Shown one piece after another: positions 1-6,853 of a stretch of 22,097 bases of DNA. Under the pieces are notes generated by a model. That model was not told where the DNA came from, ran no database searches, and worked only from the letters and a program-made list of their open reading frames with translations. Location of the stretch: NCBI GenBank assembly GCA_046049705.1, contig JBJOQZ010000016.1:1-22097 (forward strand), in the 5' to 3' direction. This DNA is from DALYDD01 sp046049705. GTDB taxonomy: Bacteria > Patescibacteriota > Minisyncoccia > Phycocordibacterales > CAIZLB01. The translations under genes and the position numbers were made by a program. How positions within the stretch are numbered: the stretch's first letter is position 1; every line of letters begins with the position of its first letter.

Positions 1-256
1 ATGTTTTTCCTGTTTTTAATTGAGAGACCCTGCCGTAAAATACTTGATCAGAAGCTTTTTGTATATTGAGAGTGTCTTCATTTTCAATATGTATATCTGT
101 TGCTTGCTCAATATATACAGATTCTGTGTTTTCAATATATTTTTTAGGGAAATAATATAAAAGGTCTTGAAGGGTTTCTAATCCAAGTTTGTGCAAGGCT
201 TTTTTTTGGTCAGGCTTTAGGTTGAAGTATGTAGTAAGGGGGAGTCTGGAGAACAT
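1..256 (-). CDS. recG: ATP-dependent DNA helicase RecG, N-terminal part (cut by window edge)
   Basis: Only the first 85 codons are in the window; the gene continues beyond base 1. The protein starts MFSRLPLTTYFNLKP and then reads KKALHKLGLETLQDLLYYFPKK. This is the helical opening of the RecG wedge region, where a helix-hairpin-helix-like stretch is followed by the family phrase 'DLLYYFPRRY'. RecG remodels stalled replication forks and Holliday junctions. The helicase motor motifs lie outside the window and cannot be checked. The ATG lies 16 bp after the stop of the upstream membrane-protein gene, so it is probably co-transcribed with that gene and the mutY-like gene. No Shine-Dalgarno site is seen. 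The call rests on a short N-terminal match, so confidence is good but not absolute. Confidence 0.8.
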   Translation of the reverse strand, partial: MFSRLPLTTYFNLKPDQKKALHKLGLETLQDLLYYFPKKYIENTESVYIEQATDIHIENEDTLNIQKASDQVFYGRVSQLKTGKT

Positions 257-272
257 GTGCCTTGGTTGGTGT

Positions 273-1244
273 TTACTGGTTTGTCTTCGGTGTCTTAGCT
301 TTTGCACGCTTTCTTGCAATCCGCGGATGCTCTGCTACTGAAACAATTTCTTCAAGTGGTGGAGTAATTTCATCGAGGATCAATGATGGCTCTGTTGATT
401 TCGCAATTACTTTCTTTCTACTAACTTTTGGTCTTTTAATTTCTTTTTCTTCTGTATCAGCATATGTAGTTGCGGAAGGTGTGGTGTCTTCAATAGTAGG
501 TGTATAGGTATGTCCGATAACATCATCCGACAATTCATCGGATAGAGAAGCTGTCTCGCTAGAGGTAGTATGCAAGCCGGCATGAGCAAATATCTCATCA
601 AGTGTTGCGTCGACATCGTGTGATACTTCATAGGCAAGACTTGCTTCTGGGGCACTTTTATTTGCAAGATCTGAAGTATTATTTTCTTCTACAAATGCAG
701 GTGTACTCGTAGTTTGTTGTACGGATTCGCTGGCGATATTGTTTCCATGGACACTATCTTTTGCTTTTGTCTTAGGTGAACTAGTCTGTATGTCAGTTGT
801 ATCAATATTTTTTTCAGAGGCAATAATGGCTGCAGTTGCAGCTGGAATAATTTTCATTACGTATCTTCCATGGCTGTCTTTTGCAAGGACTCTGATTCTT
901 GGGTAGTACCGTAAAGCGAGTGCAAAGGAGATACACCATAGTGGCCATACCATTCCAAGAAAAGTGAGTGATGTGATATTAAATAGGATACCTATACTTA
1001 GTAAGACAAAATACGTTGCGACTGCTGCAAATCTTTGTTTTCGAGAGAGGAGCCATATAGCAAGACAGATCGATACCAAGCTCCCAAGAATCAATGTTGT
1101 CGATTCGCCAATGATATTGATGATAAAACTTGGATAATACTGAATCACTGCTGCTCCTTGAATAAAGGAAAAAATGGCAAATACAAGCGATGATAAGATA
1201 AGTCCAATTTTAAGGACGAGATTGATGGCGCCGGTTCTTAACAT
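273..1244 (-). CDS. Four-helix membrane protein with long acidic, Ser/Thr-rich tail
   Basis: A 323-aa protein of unknown function. Hydrophobic segments lie at roughly residues 5-27, 38-62, 68-90 and 93-112. They are followed by about 200 residues rich in Ser, Thr, Glu, Asp and Ala with no recognisable fold, and the protein ends in a basic tail (RIARKRAKAKTPKTNQ). I start it at the ATG at 1244, because the longer reading frame to 1349 runs into the mutY coding sequence and adds a non-membrane N-terminus. It lies 19 bp after the mutY-like stop and 16 bp before recG, so it belongs to that operon. The tail looks disordered and probably cytoplasmic or wall-facing. Operon position alone is weak evidence for a repair role, and I do not assign a function. 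Confidence 0.7.
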   Translation of the reverse strand: MLRTGAINLVLKIGLILSSLVFAIFSFIQGAAVIQYYPSFIINIIGESTTLILGSLVSICLAIWLLSRKQRFAAVATYFVLLSIGILFNITSLTFLGMVWPLWCISFALALRYYPRIRVLAKDSHGRYVMKIIPAATAAIIASEKNIDTTDIQTSSPKTKAKDSVHGNNIASESVQQTTSTPAFVEENNTSDLANKSAPEASLAYEVSHDVDATLDEIFAHAGLHTTSSETASLSDELSDDVIGHTYTPTIEDTTPSATTYADTEEKEIKRPKVSRKKVIAKSTEPSLILDEITPPLEEIVSVAEHPRIARKRAKAKTPKTNQ

Positions 1245-1263
1245 ATATCTATTATATATGAGT

Positions 1264-2190
1264 CTAAGATATGTACCAGACCTGCTTTTGTCTTTTAGTA
1301 CGACTACTTGTAGATGAAATAATATGCTGTTCTTTTTTAAGGGTATCAAGTAGGTGTATGATGTTTTGCTTAGGATTCTCTAAGTGTAAGAAAGGGGAAT
1401 GCTCATCTCCAATATACCGCTCTAGTTTTTCAATCAGTATGTCATGGGCGATACCTTGAGGCATAGAATCTGTAATCATGTGTAATATATATGCCCTCAA
1501 CTGTCTTTGTGAGCCAATAAATGTTGATTGTTTTTTGAAACTTGCACTTTGTTTATGTACTGTTTGTATATTTTTCCTTTGAGTGGATTTAAGCATGCTG
1601 CCATAATCATAAAGAGCATAATACCAGTCTCGATATTTTTGTTTTGGAATATATAACAATACTTTCTCGATTTTTTGGAGTATCTCCATATCCGTGACCT
1701 TTTCTTTTTTAGCAAAAAAATGCGCAAGATAAATAGTTCTGATATTTGTTTCAATAAAAGGTATTCCAATATTATGTGCAAATGCCATTACGGCACCTGC
1801 AGTAGATTGTCCAATCCCAGGGAGTGTCAAAAGCATTTGATAAGTAAGTGATTTTGGATTTTGAATAGTAATACCTTTTTCCTCAAGTTCAACAAAGGCA
1901 GTGGCTATTCGTTTGAGAAAAAAAGCTCTTCGATTATATCCAAGCCCTTTCCATACTTTGAGAACATCAGTATTTGAAGCCCTCGCAAGTGTATTGAAGT
2001 CGGGAAAAGAGTTGAGAAATTCTTCATATTTTATTAATACGCGAGAGACTTGGGTCTGCTGGAGCATGAGCTCAGATACAAGTATACGGTAGACATCTTT
2101 CGTATTACGCCAAGGTAAATCACGTTTTGCTGTTTTGTAATATGACCAAATCGTATCGATATGCTTTTGTTCTTGCTTTGTTATTTTCAT
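1264..2190 (-). CDS. mutY: MutY-like adenine DNA glycosylase without iron-sulfur cluster (HhH-GPD family)
   Basis: A 308-aa HhH-GPD DNA glycosylase. It has LPWR (25-28), the helix ELMLQQTQV with the presumed catalytic Glu40, and the helix-hairpin-helix LPGIGQSTAGAV (123-134). MutY removes adenine mispaired with 8-oxoguanine. Two departures from standard MutY are visible. The Asp of the usual 'DGN(V)xR' motif is Glu147 in ETNIRT. The four cysteines that normally bind a 4Fe-4S cluster after the glycosylase core are absent; the whole protein contains no Cys. The last ~80 residues look like a winged-helix-type tail and not an obvious MutT-like domain. Start at ATG 2190; the frame extends 23 codons further, but only into the terminator upstream. 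First gene of a mutY-membrane protein-recG operon. It could instead be a related glycosylase with a different substrate. Confidence 0.8.
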   Translation of the reverse strand: MKITKQEQKHIDTIWSYYKTAKRDLPWRNTKDVYRILVSELMLQQTQVSRVLIKYEEFLNSFPDFNTLARASNTDVLKVWKGLGYNRRAFFLKRIATAFVELEEKGITIQNPKSLTYQMLLTLPGIGQSTAGAVMAFAHNIGIPFIETNIRTIYLAHFFAKKEKVTDMEILQKIEKVLLYIPKQKYRDWYYALYDYGSMLKSTQRKNIQTVHKQSASFKKQSTFIGSQRQLRAYILHMITDSMPQGIAHDILIEKLERYIGDEHSPFLHLENPKQNIIHLLDTLKKEQHIISSTSSRTKRQKQVWYIS

Positions 2191-2225
2191 AGTAATACTA
2201 GTGCGGAATAAATATAGCACAATGC

Positions 2226-2270
2226 ACTCATACAAAATACCGGCTTTTTGAGCCGGCATTTTGTATGAGT
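2226..2270 (-). terminator. Long hairpin, terminator of the SWIB gene
   Basis: A 13-bp perfect outer stem (2226-2238 with 2258-2270), one mismatch, then a 6-bp GC-rich inner stem (CCGGCT / AGCCGG) around a 5-nt loop. The A/T tract is inside the outer stem, so the structure can work in either direction. It lies between the SWIB stop (2303) and the mutY start (2190), so it most likely ends SWIB transcription and separates it from the mutY operon. Confidence 0.75.
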
Positions 2271-2302
2271 GGTACAGCGTACCTAAGTACTCAAGAGAGA
2301 AA

Positions 2303-2572
2303 CTATGAAAGGTGAGCTGAAACGAGCTTAGTCATTTCAAACATGTTTACTGTTTTCTTTCCAGCAAATACCTTCTTAAGGTTTTCGTCAGCGTTGATGT
2401 TTCGCTTGTTTTTCTCGTCTTGAAGATTATTCTTCTTGATGTATGCCCAAAGAGCCTTTACCACTTCTGATCGAGGCATAGGTCCTTTACCTACAACTGC
2501 AGCGAGGTCTTCACTGATAGTCATAGGCTTCATAAATGCTGAGTTTGCTTTTGCTTTAACAGTTTTTGCCAT
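2303..2572 (-). CDS. Stand-alone SWIB/MDM2-domain protein
   Basis: An 89-aa basic protein that is almost entirely one SWIB domain. After a Lys-rich N-terminus come FMKPMTISEDLAAVVG (about 13-28), PRSEVVKALWAYIKKNNLQD (about 33-52), then KRNINADENLKKVF and NMFEMTKLVSAHL. These are the typical SWIB blocks 'PL.pS..La.v.G....sR.evvk.lW.YIK.nnLQDp.nkr.I..D..L..vF' and 'v.mfem.k.l..Hl'. In bacteria such domains occur alone or fused to topoisomerase. A DNA-associated or chromatin-like role is plausible but not shown. It has its own extended -10 promoter upstream and a hairpin terminator downstream, so it is probably a monocistronic gene. Confidence 0.85.
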   Translation of the reverse strand: MAKTVKAKANSAFMKPMTISEDLAAVVGKGPMPRSEVVKALWAYIKKNNLQDEKNKRNINADENLKKVFAGKKTVNMFEMTKLVSAHLS

Positions 2573-2599
2573 ATTCTTGATTTTATTAGTATGCGCTAA

Positions 2600-2608
2600 A
2601 TTATATCA
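2600..2608 (-). promoter_or_regulatory. Extended -10 promoter of the SWIB gene
   Basis: Read on the minus strand this is TGATATAAT: a perfect TATAAT hexamer preceded by an extended -10 TGn. It lies 27 nt before the SWIB ATG, giving a leader of about 20 nt. No good -35 hexamer is seen at the expected distance. Confidence 0.5.
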
Positions 2609-2677
2609 TACTTATCTAGCAGGGGAAGGGGTTTCTAAAGGGCGAATGTAATCAGGGTGCTTTAGGGTATCTGAAGA

Positions 2678-3316
2678 CTATTTAATTTCAATCATCATTT
2701 TGTCCATTTCTGGTCGCACTTTTTTCATTTGCGCATAGCTATCAGCTGCATCACGATACCCAAGAGCACATACGACGACGCTTCTAAGTCCTCGACTTGT
2801 GAGTCCTAAGATTTCGTCAAACTGCTTTGCATCAAATCCTTCCATAGGGGTTGCATCGATATTCATAAGTGCCGCAGTTTCGAGTATCATTCCAAGGGCG
2901 ATGTACGCTTGCTTGCCGGCCCAAGAGATATTTTCTTCTTGAGATCGACTATTGAGAGTTCCTAAAATCATACCTTTATATCCTGCAAGAGCTGTAGCTG
3001 CGTCGAGTCCACGTTCTGTTGCTACTTGTCCTATAAACGCATCTACACGAGCTTCGTCAAAAACAGTCTCGACTGCAAAAACAATGATGTCTGATGCATC
3101 AGTGAATTGTGGCTGTTCCCAAGCGGCAGCTTTAAGCTTTGCACGTACTTCTGGGTTTGTGACATGTACCATGCGCCATGGCTGTAGTCCATATGAAGAT
3201 GGAGCAAGACGAGCTGATTCAAGTAGGGTCTGCATGTCCCCGGCGCTAACTTTTTTTGTTGTATCGTATGCTTTTGTTGCATATCTCCAATTTAAAGCCT
3301 CGATGATATTTGTCAT
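2678..3316 (-). CDS. NfsB-type nitroreductase / NAD(P)H-dependent FMN oxidoreductase
   Basis: A 212-aa protein of typical length for the oxygen-insensitive nitroreductase family. FMN-binding blocks are visible: the N-terminal RYATKAYD (about 11-18), LAPSSYGLQPWRMVHV (about 37-52), AWGKQA-like WAGKQAYIALGMILETAALMNI (about 131-152), ATPMEGFD (about 155-162) and the C-terminal VVVCALGYR. The C-terminal KKVRPEMDKM resembles the NfsB 'KSR' end. Such enzymes transfer two electrons from NAD(P)H to quinones, nitro compounds or flavins in the cytoplasm. The physiological substrate cannot be read from the sequence. It is the sole gene of its unit, with about 105 bp to the SWIB start downstream. Confidence 0.85.
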   Translation of the reverse strand: MTNIIEALNWRYATKAYDTTKKVSAGDMQTLLESARLAPSSYGLQPWRMVHVTNPEVRAKLKAAAWEQPQFTDASDIIVFAVETVFDEARVDAFIGQVATERGLDAATALAGYKGMILGTLNSRSQEENISWAGKQAYIALGMILETAALMNIDATPMEGFDAKQFDEILGLTSRGLRSVVVCALGYRDAADSYAQMKKVRPEMDKMMIEIK

Positions 3317-3419
3317 ATATTTTTTGTATTATGTTCACGGATAATGTTAGGCAATCATAACATGTAAAGTGTCGAAGACCATCTTAGTTTTCTTGGACAT
3401 CATATGACATAACAAGAAA

Positions 3420-3450
3420 GCCCCTTTGCTCTCTCATAGAGCAAAGGGGC
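3420..3450 (-). terminator. Strong rho-independent terminator of the zinc-finger gene
   Basis: A perfect 13-bp stem (3420-3432 with 3438-3450) around a 5-nt loop. In the minus direction it is followed by CTTTCTTGTT, a U-rich tract. It lies 20 bp downstream of the stop of the minus-strand zinc-finger gene. Confidence 0.8.
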
Positions 3451-3470
3451 TTGTAGGAATCGGATCTCCA

Positions 3471-3863
3471 TTATGCCACCAAAAGTGATGATGGGGACAG
3501 GAAAAGTCCTGGAAGCAAAGGGTTGTGTGATGACTCTTCGCATTCAGGACAAAGAACCATGCAAGATCCGTCAGTTTGAAGGTGTCCGTGCCAACCAAGC
3601 CAATCGGTGTGATGAACTGCACTGCACCCGTCACAACCAATGATGAAGCCGTCATCACACAATGCTTGACACCATGTGCAATCAGGGTCAGTACAGTGAG
3701 CTGCATGCCATGCGGCATCAAACCGTGGCTTATCTGCTTTATCTCGATAGTAGGTCATTCCTGGTTGTGGATCTGCATGAGAATATGCTAGACCAGCAGC
3801 ACCTTGAGGTCTGCAAATCAATTGACGCCGAGGGTCTGGGATTGCTATTAATGTTGTGCTCAT
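3471..3863 (-). CDS. Small cysteine/histidine-rich protein with PHD-finger-like zinc motif
   Basis: A 130-aa protein I do not recognise as a named family. The C-terminal half carries 9 of its 10 Cys. C62-x2-C65, C77-x2-C80, His84/85 and C105-x2-C108 are spaced like a PHD/RING-type cross-brace zinc finger. The text DDGFIIGCDGC...HHTDWLG...LCPEC closely echoes the PHD consensus (CD.C...H..CL...W.CP.C). The usual sixth ligand, the Cys two residues after the His, is Trp88 here. H92, H94 or C101 might substitute. The start at 3863 has no Shine-Dalgarno site; an internal Met36 is possible. Base composition is richer in G+C than most neighbours, and it ends at a strong private terminator. Protein or nucleic-acid binding is an inference. 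Confidence 0.6.
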   Translation of the reverse strand: MSTTLIAIPDPRRQLICRPQGAAGLAYSHADPQPGMTYYRDKADKPRFDAAWHAAHCTDPDCTWCQALCDDGFIIGCDGCSAVHHTDWLGWHGHLQTDGSCMVLCPECEESSHNPLLPGLFLSPSSLLVA

Positions 3864-4004
3864 TGGCGGTGTTGTTGTTTGGTTTGATTTGTAGGGTATA
3901 CGACAGATATCGTTACTCTGACTTCCGAATGAAAGTGTATGTTATAGGTATGATTTATGTCAATTGAAGTATAAATATGGTATATGCGTGCTATCATATC
4001 TGCA

Positions 4005-5294
4005 ATGAATAATCCTGAGCAATATCGATACGATGTCATAGTAATTGGTGGCGGACCAGCAGGGATGATGTCTGCATACCATGCAGCTGCGCGTGGTAAA
4101 AAAGTAGTTATTGTCGAGAAAAATGAAATACTTGGTAAAAAATTATTGATTACAGGTGGAGGACGATGCAATATCACAAATGCCACATACGATACAAGGC
4201 AATTGCTTTCAAGATATAGTGAAGCGGAGCCTTTTTTACATTCTCCATTTTCACAATTTGCTGTGAAAGATACCTTTGCTTTTTTTGAATCACATGGGCT
4301 GAAGTTGAAAGTTGAAGCGGAGAACCGAGCTTTTCCAATTACTGATAAAGCTCAATCTGTTTGGGATGTACTTGTGCAAGGGTTAAAGCAATTAAATGTA
4401 GAAGTGCGGTCTAGGACACATGTAATTGATATTGAGACCGTACTCGAAGCAGGTATAAAAAAAGTATCTGGGATAAAATTGAAAGATGGAAATTATCTAT
4501 ACGCACCGTCGATAGTAGTAGCTGCAGGTGGAAAGTCACATCCGGAAACTGGATCGACTGGCGATGGATTTATATGGATGAATACACTTGGACATACAAT
4601 TGTAAAACCTATGGTATCTCTGGTTCCGCTCCGCATCAAAGATGCTTGGGTTCGAAGACTGCAAGGTGTCACACTTCCTTCTGTCAAAATACATATCGCA
4701 TATGATGCAGGAGATGGGGTATGGGGGAAAGATAAACCAATAAAAGGGAAAGTATTGTTTACTCACTTTGGTGTAAGTGGTCCAACAGTACTTAATCTTA
4801 GTAAGAAGGTTTCAGATTATCTTGAGTATGCAGATGTAAAGTTGGTGCTTGATATTCGTCCTGATCTCGATCACGGAGCTCTTAATCGTCTTTTGCAGGA
4901 TACATTTTTACAAGAAGCAAAGAAAAAGATTAAAAATGTACTTAGTGCTGTGGTTGGGGAAGGTGTACCACAATCATTTATTCTCACTATACTCGAACGG
5001 GCACATATTGATCCTGATCTGTTCTGTCATTCTGTCACACGTGAGATGCGTATGATACTTATTGAAGCAATTAAAAAAATTGAAATGTATGTCGATGGAT
5101 TGCTCGGTGAAGACAAGGCAATTGTTTCAAGTGGAGGAGTCGAGCTCTCAGAAATAGACTGGAAAACTATGGAATCAAAAGTAATTCAAGGGCTATACGT
5201 GGTCGGGGATATGCTCAATATCAATCGGCCGTCTGGAGGATATAGTCTGCAACTGTGTTGGACTACAGGGTATGTGACTGGGCAGCATGTGTAA
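4005..5294 (+). CDS. BaiN/HI0933-family FAD-dependent oxidoreductase (YhiN-like)
   Basis: A 429-aa flavoprotein. An N-terminal Rossmann fold (YDVIVIGGGPAGMMSAYHAA, about 8-27) binds FAD. It is followed by VVIVEKNEILGKKLLITGGGRCNITN, the hallmark of this family, then VVAAGGKSHPETGSTGDG mid-protein and the C-terminal GLYVVGDMLNINRPSGGYSL that closes over the flavin. Family members are predicted NAD(P)/FAD-dependent enzymes. The name BaiN comes from a bile-acid reductase annotation, and most relatives have no known substrate. I prefer ATG 4005 over ATG 3984, because the family N-terminus begins just before the Rossmann strand and an AT-rich TATAAATAT box lies at about 3971-3979. Divergent from the zinc-finger gene. 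No terminator is seen before the next gene's leader. Confidence 0.85.
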   Translation: MNNPEQYRYDVIVIGGGPAGMMSAYHAAARGKKVVIVEKNEILGKKLLITGGGRCNITNATYDTRQLLSRYSEAEPFLHSPFSQFAVKDTFAFFESHGLKLKVEAENRAFPITDKAQSVWDVLVQGLKQLNVEVRSRTHVIDIETVLEAGIKKVSGIKLKDGNYLYAPSIVVAAGGKSHPETGSTGDGFIWMNTLGHTIVKPMVSLVPLRIKDAWVRRLQGVTLPSVKIHIAYDAGDGVWGKDKPIKGKVLFTHFGVSGPTVLNLSKKVSDYLEYADVKLVLDIRPDLDHGALNRLLQDTFLQEAKKKIKNVLSAVVGEGVPQSFILTILERAHIDPDLFCHSVTREMRMILIEAIKKIEMYVDGLLGEDKAIVSSGGVELSEIDWKTMESKVIQGLYVVGDMLNINRPSGGYSLQLCWTTGYVTGQHV

Positions 5295-5321
5295 GGTTTG
5301 ATACTATATGACCATGACTAC

Positions 5322-5370
5322 ACTCCTTAAAAGGAGGAGGTGCGTCAATGCGGGGTTCTTTTAAGGACCC
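5322..5370 (+). promoter_or_regulatory. Structured leader with hidden Shine-Dalgarno site
   Basis: The leader holds AAGGAGGAGG (5331-5340), one of the few strong Shine-Dalgarno sites in the window. CTCCTT just upstream can pair with AAGGAG, which would hide it. An alternative perfect 10-bp pairing exists between 5324-5333 and 5358-5367; it puts the Shine-Dalgarno site and a nearby ATG in its loop. A third local stem, GGGTTC (5353-5358) with GGACCC (5365-5370), is also possible. The pairings are mutually exclusive, as expected of a translational switch or attenuator. There is no experimental support. Confidence 0.45.
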
Positions 5371-5380
5371 ATGCACATAG
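5348..5380 (+). CDS. Possible 10-codon leader peptide
   Basis: An ATG eight bases after the strong Shine-Dalgarno site opens the short frame MRGSFKDPCT followed by TAG. It overlaps the ATG of the next gene (5371) by ten bases in a different frame. It could be an upstream ORF that delivers ribosomes to the main gene by termination-reinitiation. Alternatively it is the remnant of a true N-terminus after a frameshift. Too short for any similarity-based support. Confidence 0.35.
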   Translation: MRGSFKDPCT

Positions 5381-5796
5381 TACCTTCGACCTATGCACCC
5401 TTTGAGGTGCTCCGGGTAATCCATGAGGTATTGGGCGGTTTCTGGTCGTGTATGAACACGCCACCTAAACTACCTGATATCCTCATCGGAAAACCCCGCC
5501 TGCCACGAAGCAGGTTTCATCGCGAAGCTCTGGCTTCATATCATGGTATCAGCTATGCTGATGTCTTCACCCCATACGGCAAATTGCTTGAAGGGGTTGA
5601 AGTCGTCGGCTTCTCTGATGCCGGATGTGCACCTGGTTGCTTCGAAGTCATGTTCCAGCTCCAAAATGGACAACATGTCTTTTTCCACTATTTCAATAGT
5701 TTCTGGAAGAACCTCCAAGAGCTTCGAGATATGGGAATTGATGTTGAAAAATACTTCTGCCGCAAAAATCAGGCGGAATCCACCAGTGGAGATTAA
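5371..5796 (+). CDS. Unknown 141-aa soluble protein with private leader and terminator
   Basis: I do not recognise this protein. It has no signal peptide or membrane segment. It has scattered aromatic residues, a CAPGC pair (about 87-91) and a segment VMFQLQNGQHVFFHYFNSFWKN (about 93-114) that looks like beta strands leading into a helix. An in-frame stop at 5362 prevents an ATG further upstream, so translation must begin at 5371 or later (next Met is residue 28), even though the strong Shine-Dalgarno site serves a different frame. Codon use is richer in G+C than in neighbours, as in the zinc-finger gene on the other side of the flavoprotein. Both genes end in strong private terminators. This suggests a shared acquired origin, which is inference. 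Confidence 0.6.
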   Translation: MHIVPSTYAPFEVLRVIHEVLGGFWSCMNTPPKLPDILIGKPRLPRSRFHREALASYHGISYADVFTPYGKLLEGVEVVGFSDAGCAPGCFEVMFQLQNGQHVFFHYFNSFWKNLQELRDMGIDVEKYFCRKNQAESTSGD

Positions 5797-5811
5797 TTGG
5801 AACAATCACAT

Positions 5812-5839
5812 GCAGCCCGGCGATTTCTCGCCGGGCTGC
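5812..5839 (+). terminator. Strong rho-independent terminator
   Basis: A perfect 12-bp GC-rich stem (GCAGCCCGGCGA, 5812-5823, with 5828-5839) around a TTTC loop, followed by TTTC. It lies 15 bp after the stop of the unknown 141-aa gene. Confidence 0.85.
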
Positions 5840-5880
5840 TTTCAAAATCTGCAATGACAAAAAGTGCAGAGTCTCGCTGT

Positions 5881-5904
5881 ATTGGAGATATAATTGGAGA
5901 TATA
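5881..5904 (+). repeat. Perfect 12-bp tandem duplication creating a TATAAT box
   Basis: ATTGGAGATATA occurs twice, head to tail and without a mismatch. The junction forms TATAAT at 5889-5894, 41 nt before the ATG of the downstream membrane-protein gene. That is a plausible -10 box born from the duplication. No good -35 hexamer is seen 16-18 bp upstream. Confidence 0.6.
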
Positions 5905-5935
5905 TTCTATATGCTACTATGTATATCACTTTTAT

Positions 5936-6793
5936 ATGAACCGCACACAATCATTACTTCTTTCACAAGGTATCCCGCTCGCACTGACGTTTATACTATG
6001 TATCCTTCTTTCTGTTTTATATGCAGGACAAATTCATCTATTAAATTATTTCACAACAGATGATATTTCATTGCAATTGAGATTTGTTGATATATTGATT
6101 GGACTTACGATTTATTTGAAGACCGCAATTGATTTTGCATTATATATTGGAAATCTGATGGGGAAGTATCCAAGTTGGAAAGATAGAGTGAGTATCGAAA
6201 TCGGATCTGGAGTTGGCAATGCACTTGGGACAATGGCCATCTTGATCGTCTGGACTTTTTTCAAAGAAATTACTTGGCTGCTGGCACTCATGATTATCAT
6301 TGCAGGACTCGTACTTCTTAAGCTTGCAGAAGAGTCACTTGAACATGCAAAGCAGGAGGGTCGAATATATGATAGCTCAAGTACATCTTTAGTTGATAGA
6401 AGTATCTTTTATATTGAGAAAGGGCTCGATATAGTAAATCGTATATTTTCGCCCATACTCAAGTACGTGATTCCAAGTATGTCGATGAAAGAAGATTCTC
6501 TGACAAAGAAAAGTTTTTGGGGGTTATTTGTACTTGCTTTTACGGTACCGTTTATCCTCGGGCTCGATGATTTTGCCGGGTACGTATCGCTTTTTAGTGT
6601 AGTCAACGTATTTGGATTCGGTGTCGGTGTATTTTTAGGACATATGATTCTAAATATCGCACTGTATATTTCACCTCGACATACTATCCAAGCTGTGAAA
6701 AATAGATGGGTAGCACTCATTGGCTCAGTGGCATTTATCGCTATTGCAATCTGGGGATTTTACGAAGTATTTCATATGCTTCATATTCTCTAG
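5936..6793 (+). CDS. Polytopic membrane protein, LysE/CadD/TerC-like
   Basis: A 285-aa protein with about seven hydrophobic helices in two halves. The first half has GLTIYLKTAIDFALYIGNLM (about 45-64). The second has FILGLDDFAGYVSLFSVVNV (about 205-224). The paired acidic segments (TAIDFALYIG and GLDDFAGYVSLF) resemble the duplicated 'TNIDDLFVL' and 'GGDNIGVYIPLF' motifs of CadD-type transporters in the LysE superfamily. Export of a metal ion or small solute across the plasma membrane is therefore plausible. The central loop (about 120-165) is charged and cytoplasmic by inference. I start at ATG 5936; a TTG at 5894 would add 14 codons lying in the promoter region. The superfamily assignment is tentative. 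Confidence 0.6.
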   Translation: MNRTQSLLLSQGIPLALTFILCILLSVLYAGQIHLLNYFTTDDISLQLRFVDILIGLTIYLKTAIDFALYIGNLMGKYPSWKDRVSIEIGSGVGNALGTMAILIVWTFFKEITWLLALMIIIAGLVLLKLAEESLEHAKQEGRIYDSSSTSLVDRSIFYIEKGLDIVNRIFSPILKYVIPSMSMKEDSLTKKSFWGLFVLAFTVPFILGLDDFAGYVSLFSVVNVFGFGVGVFLGHMILNIALYISPRHTIQAVKNRWVALIGSVAFIAIAIWGFYEVFHMLHIL

Positions 6794-6853
6794 GTTTATA
6801 TAAAGATATTGTAGACTTATACATAGAGCATGCATAAAGCAGATTAATTATTT

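Noticed and set aside
3434..3721. 95-aa minus-strand frame overlapping the zinc-finger gene
   Set aside because: It runs through the terminator hairpin and lacks the patterned Cys/His spacing of the chosen frame.
3984..4004. ATG 3984 as start of the flavoprotein
   Set aside because: It adds seven residues before the family N-terminus and overlaps the likely promoter region. ATG 4005 fits better.
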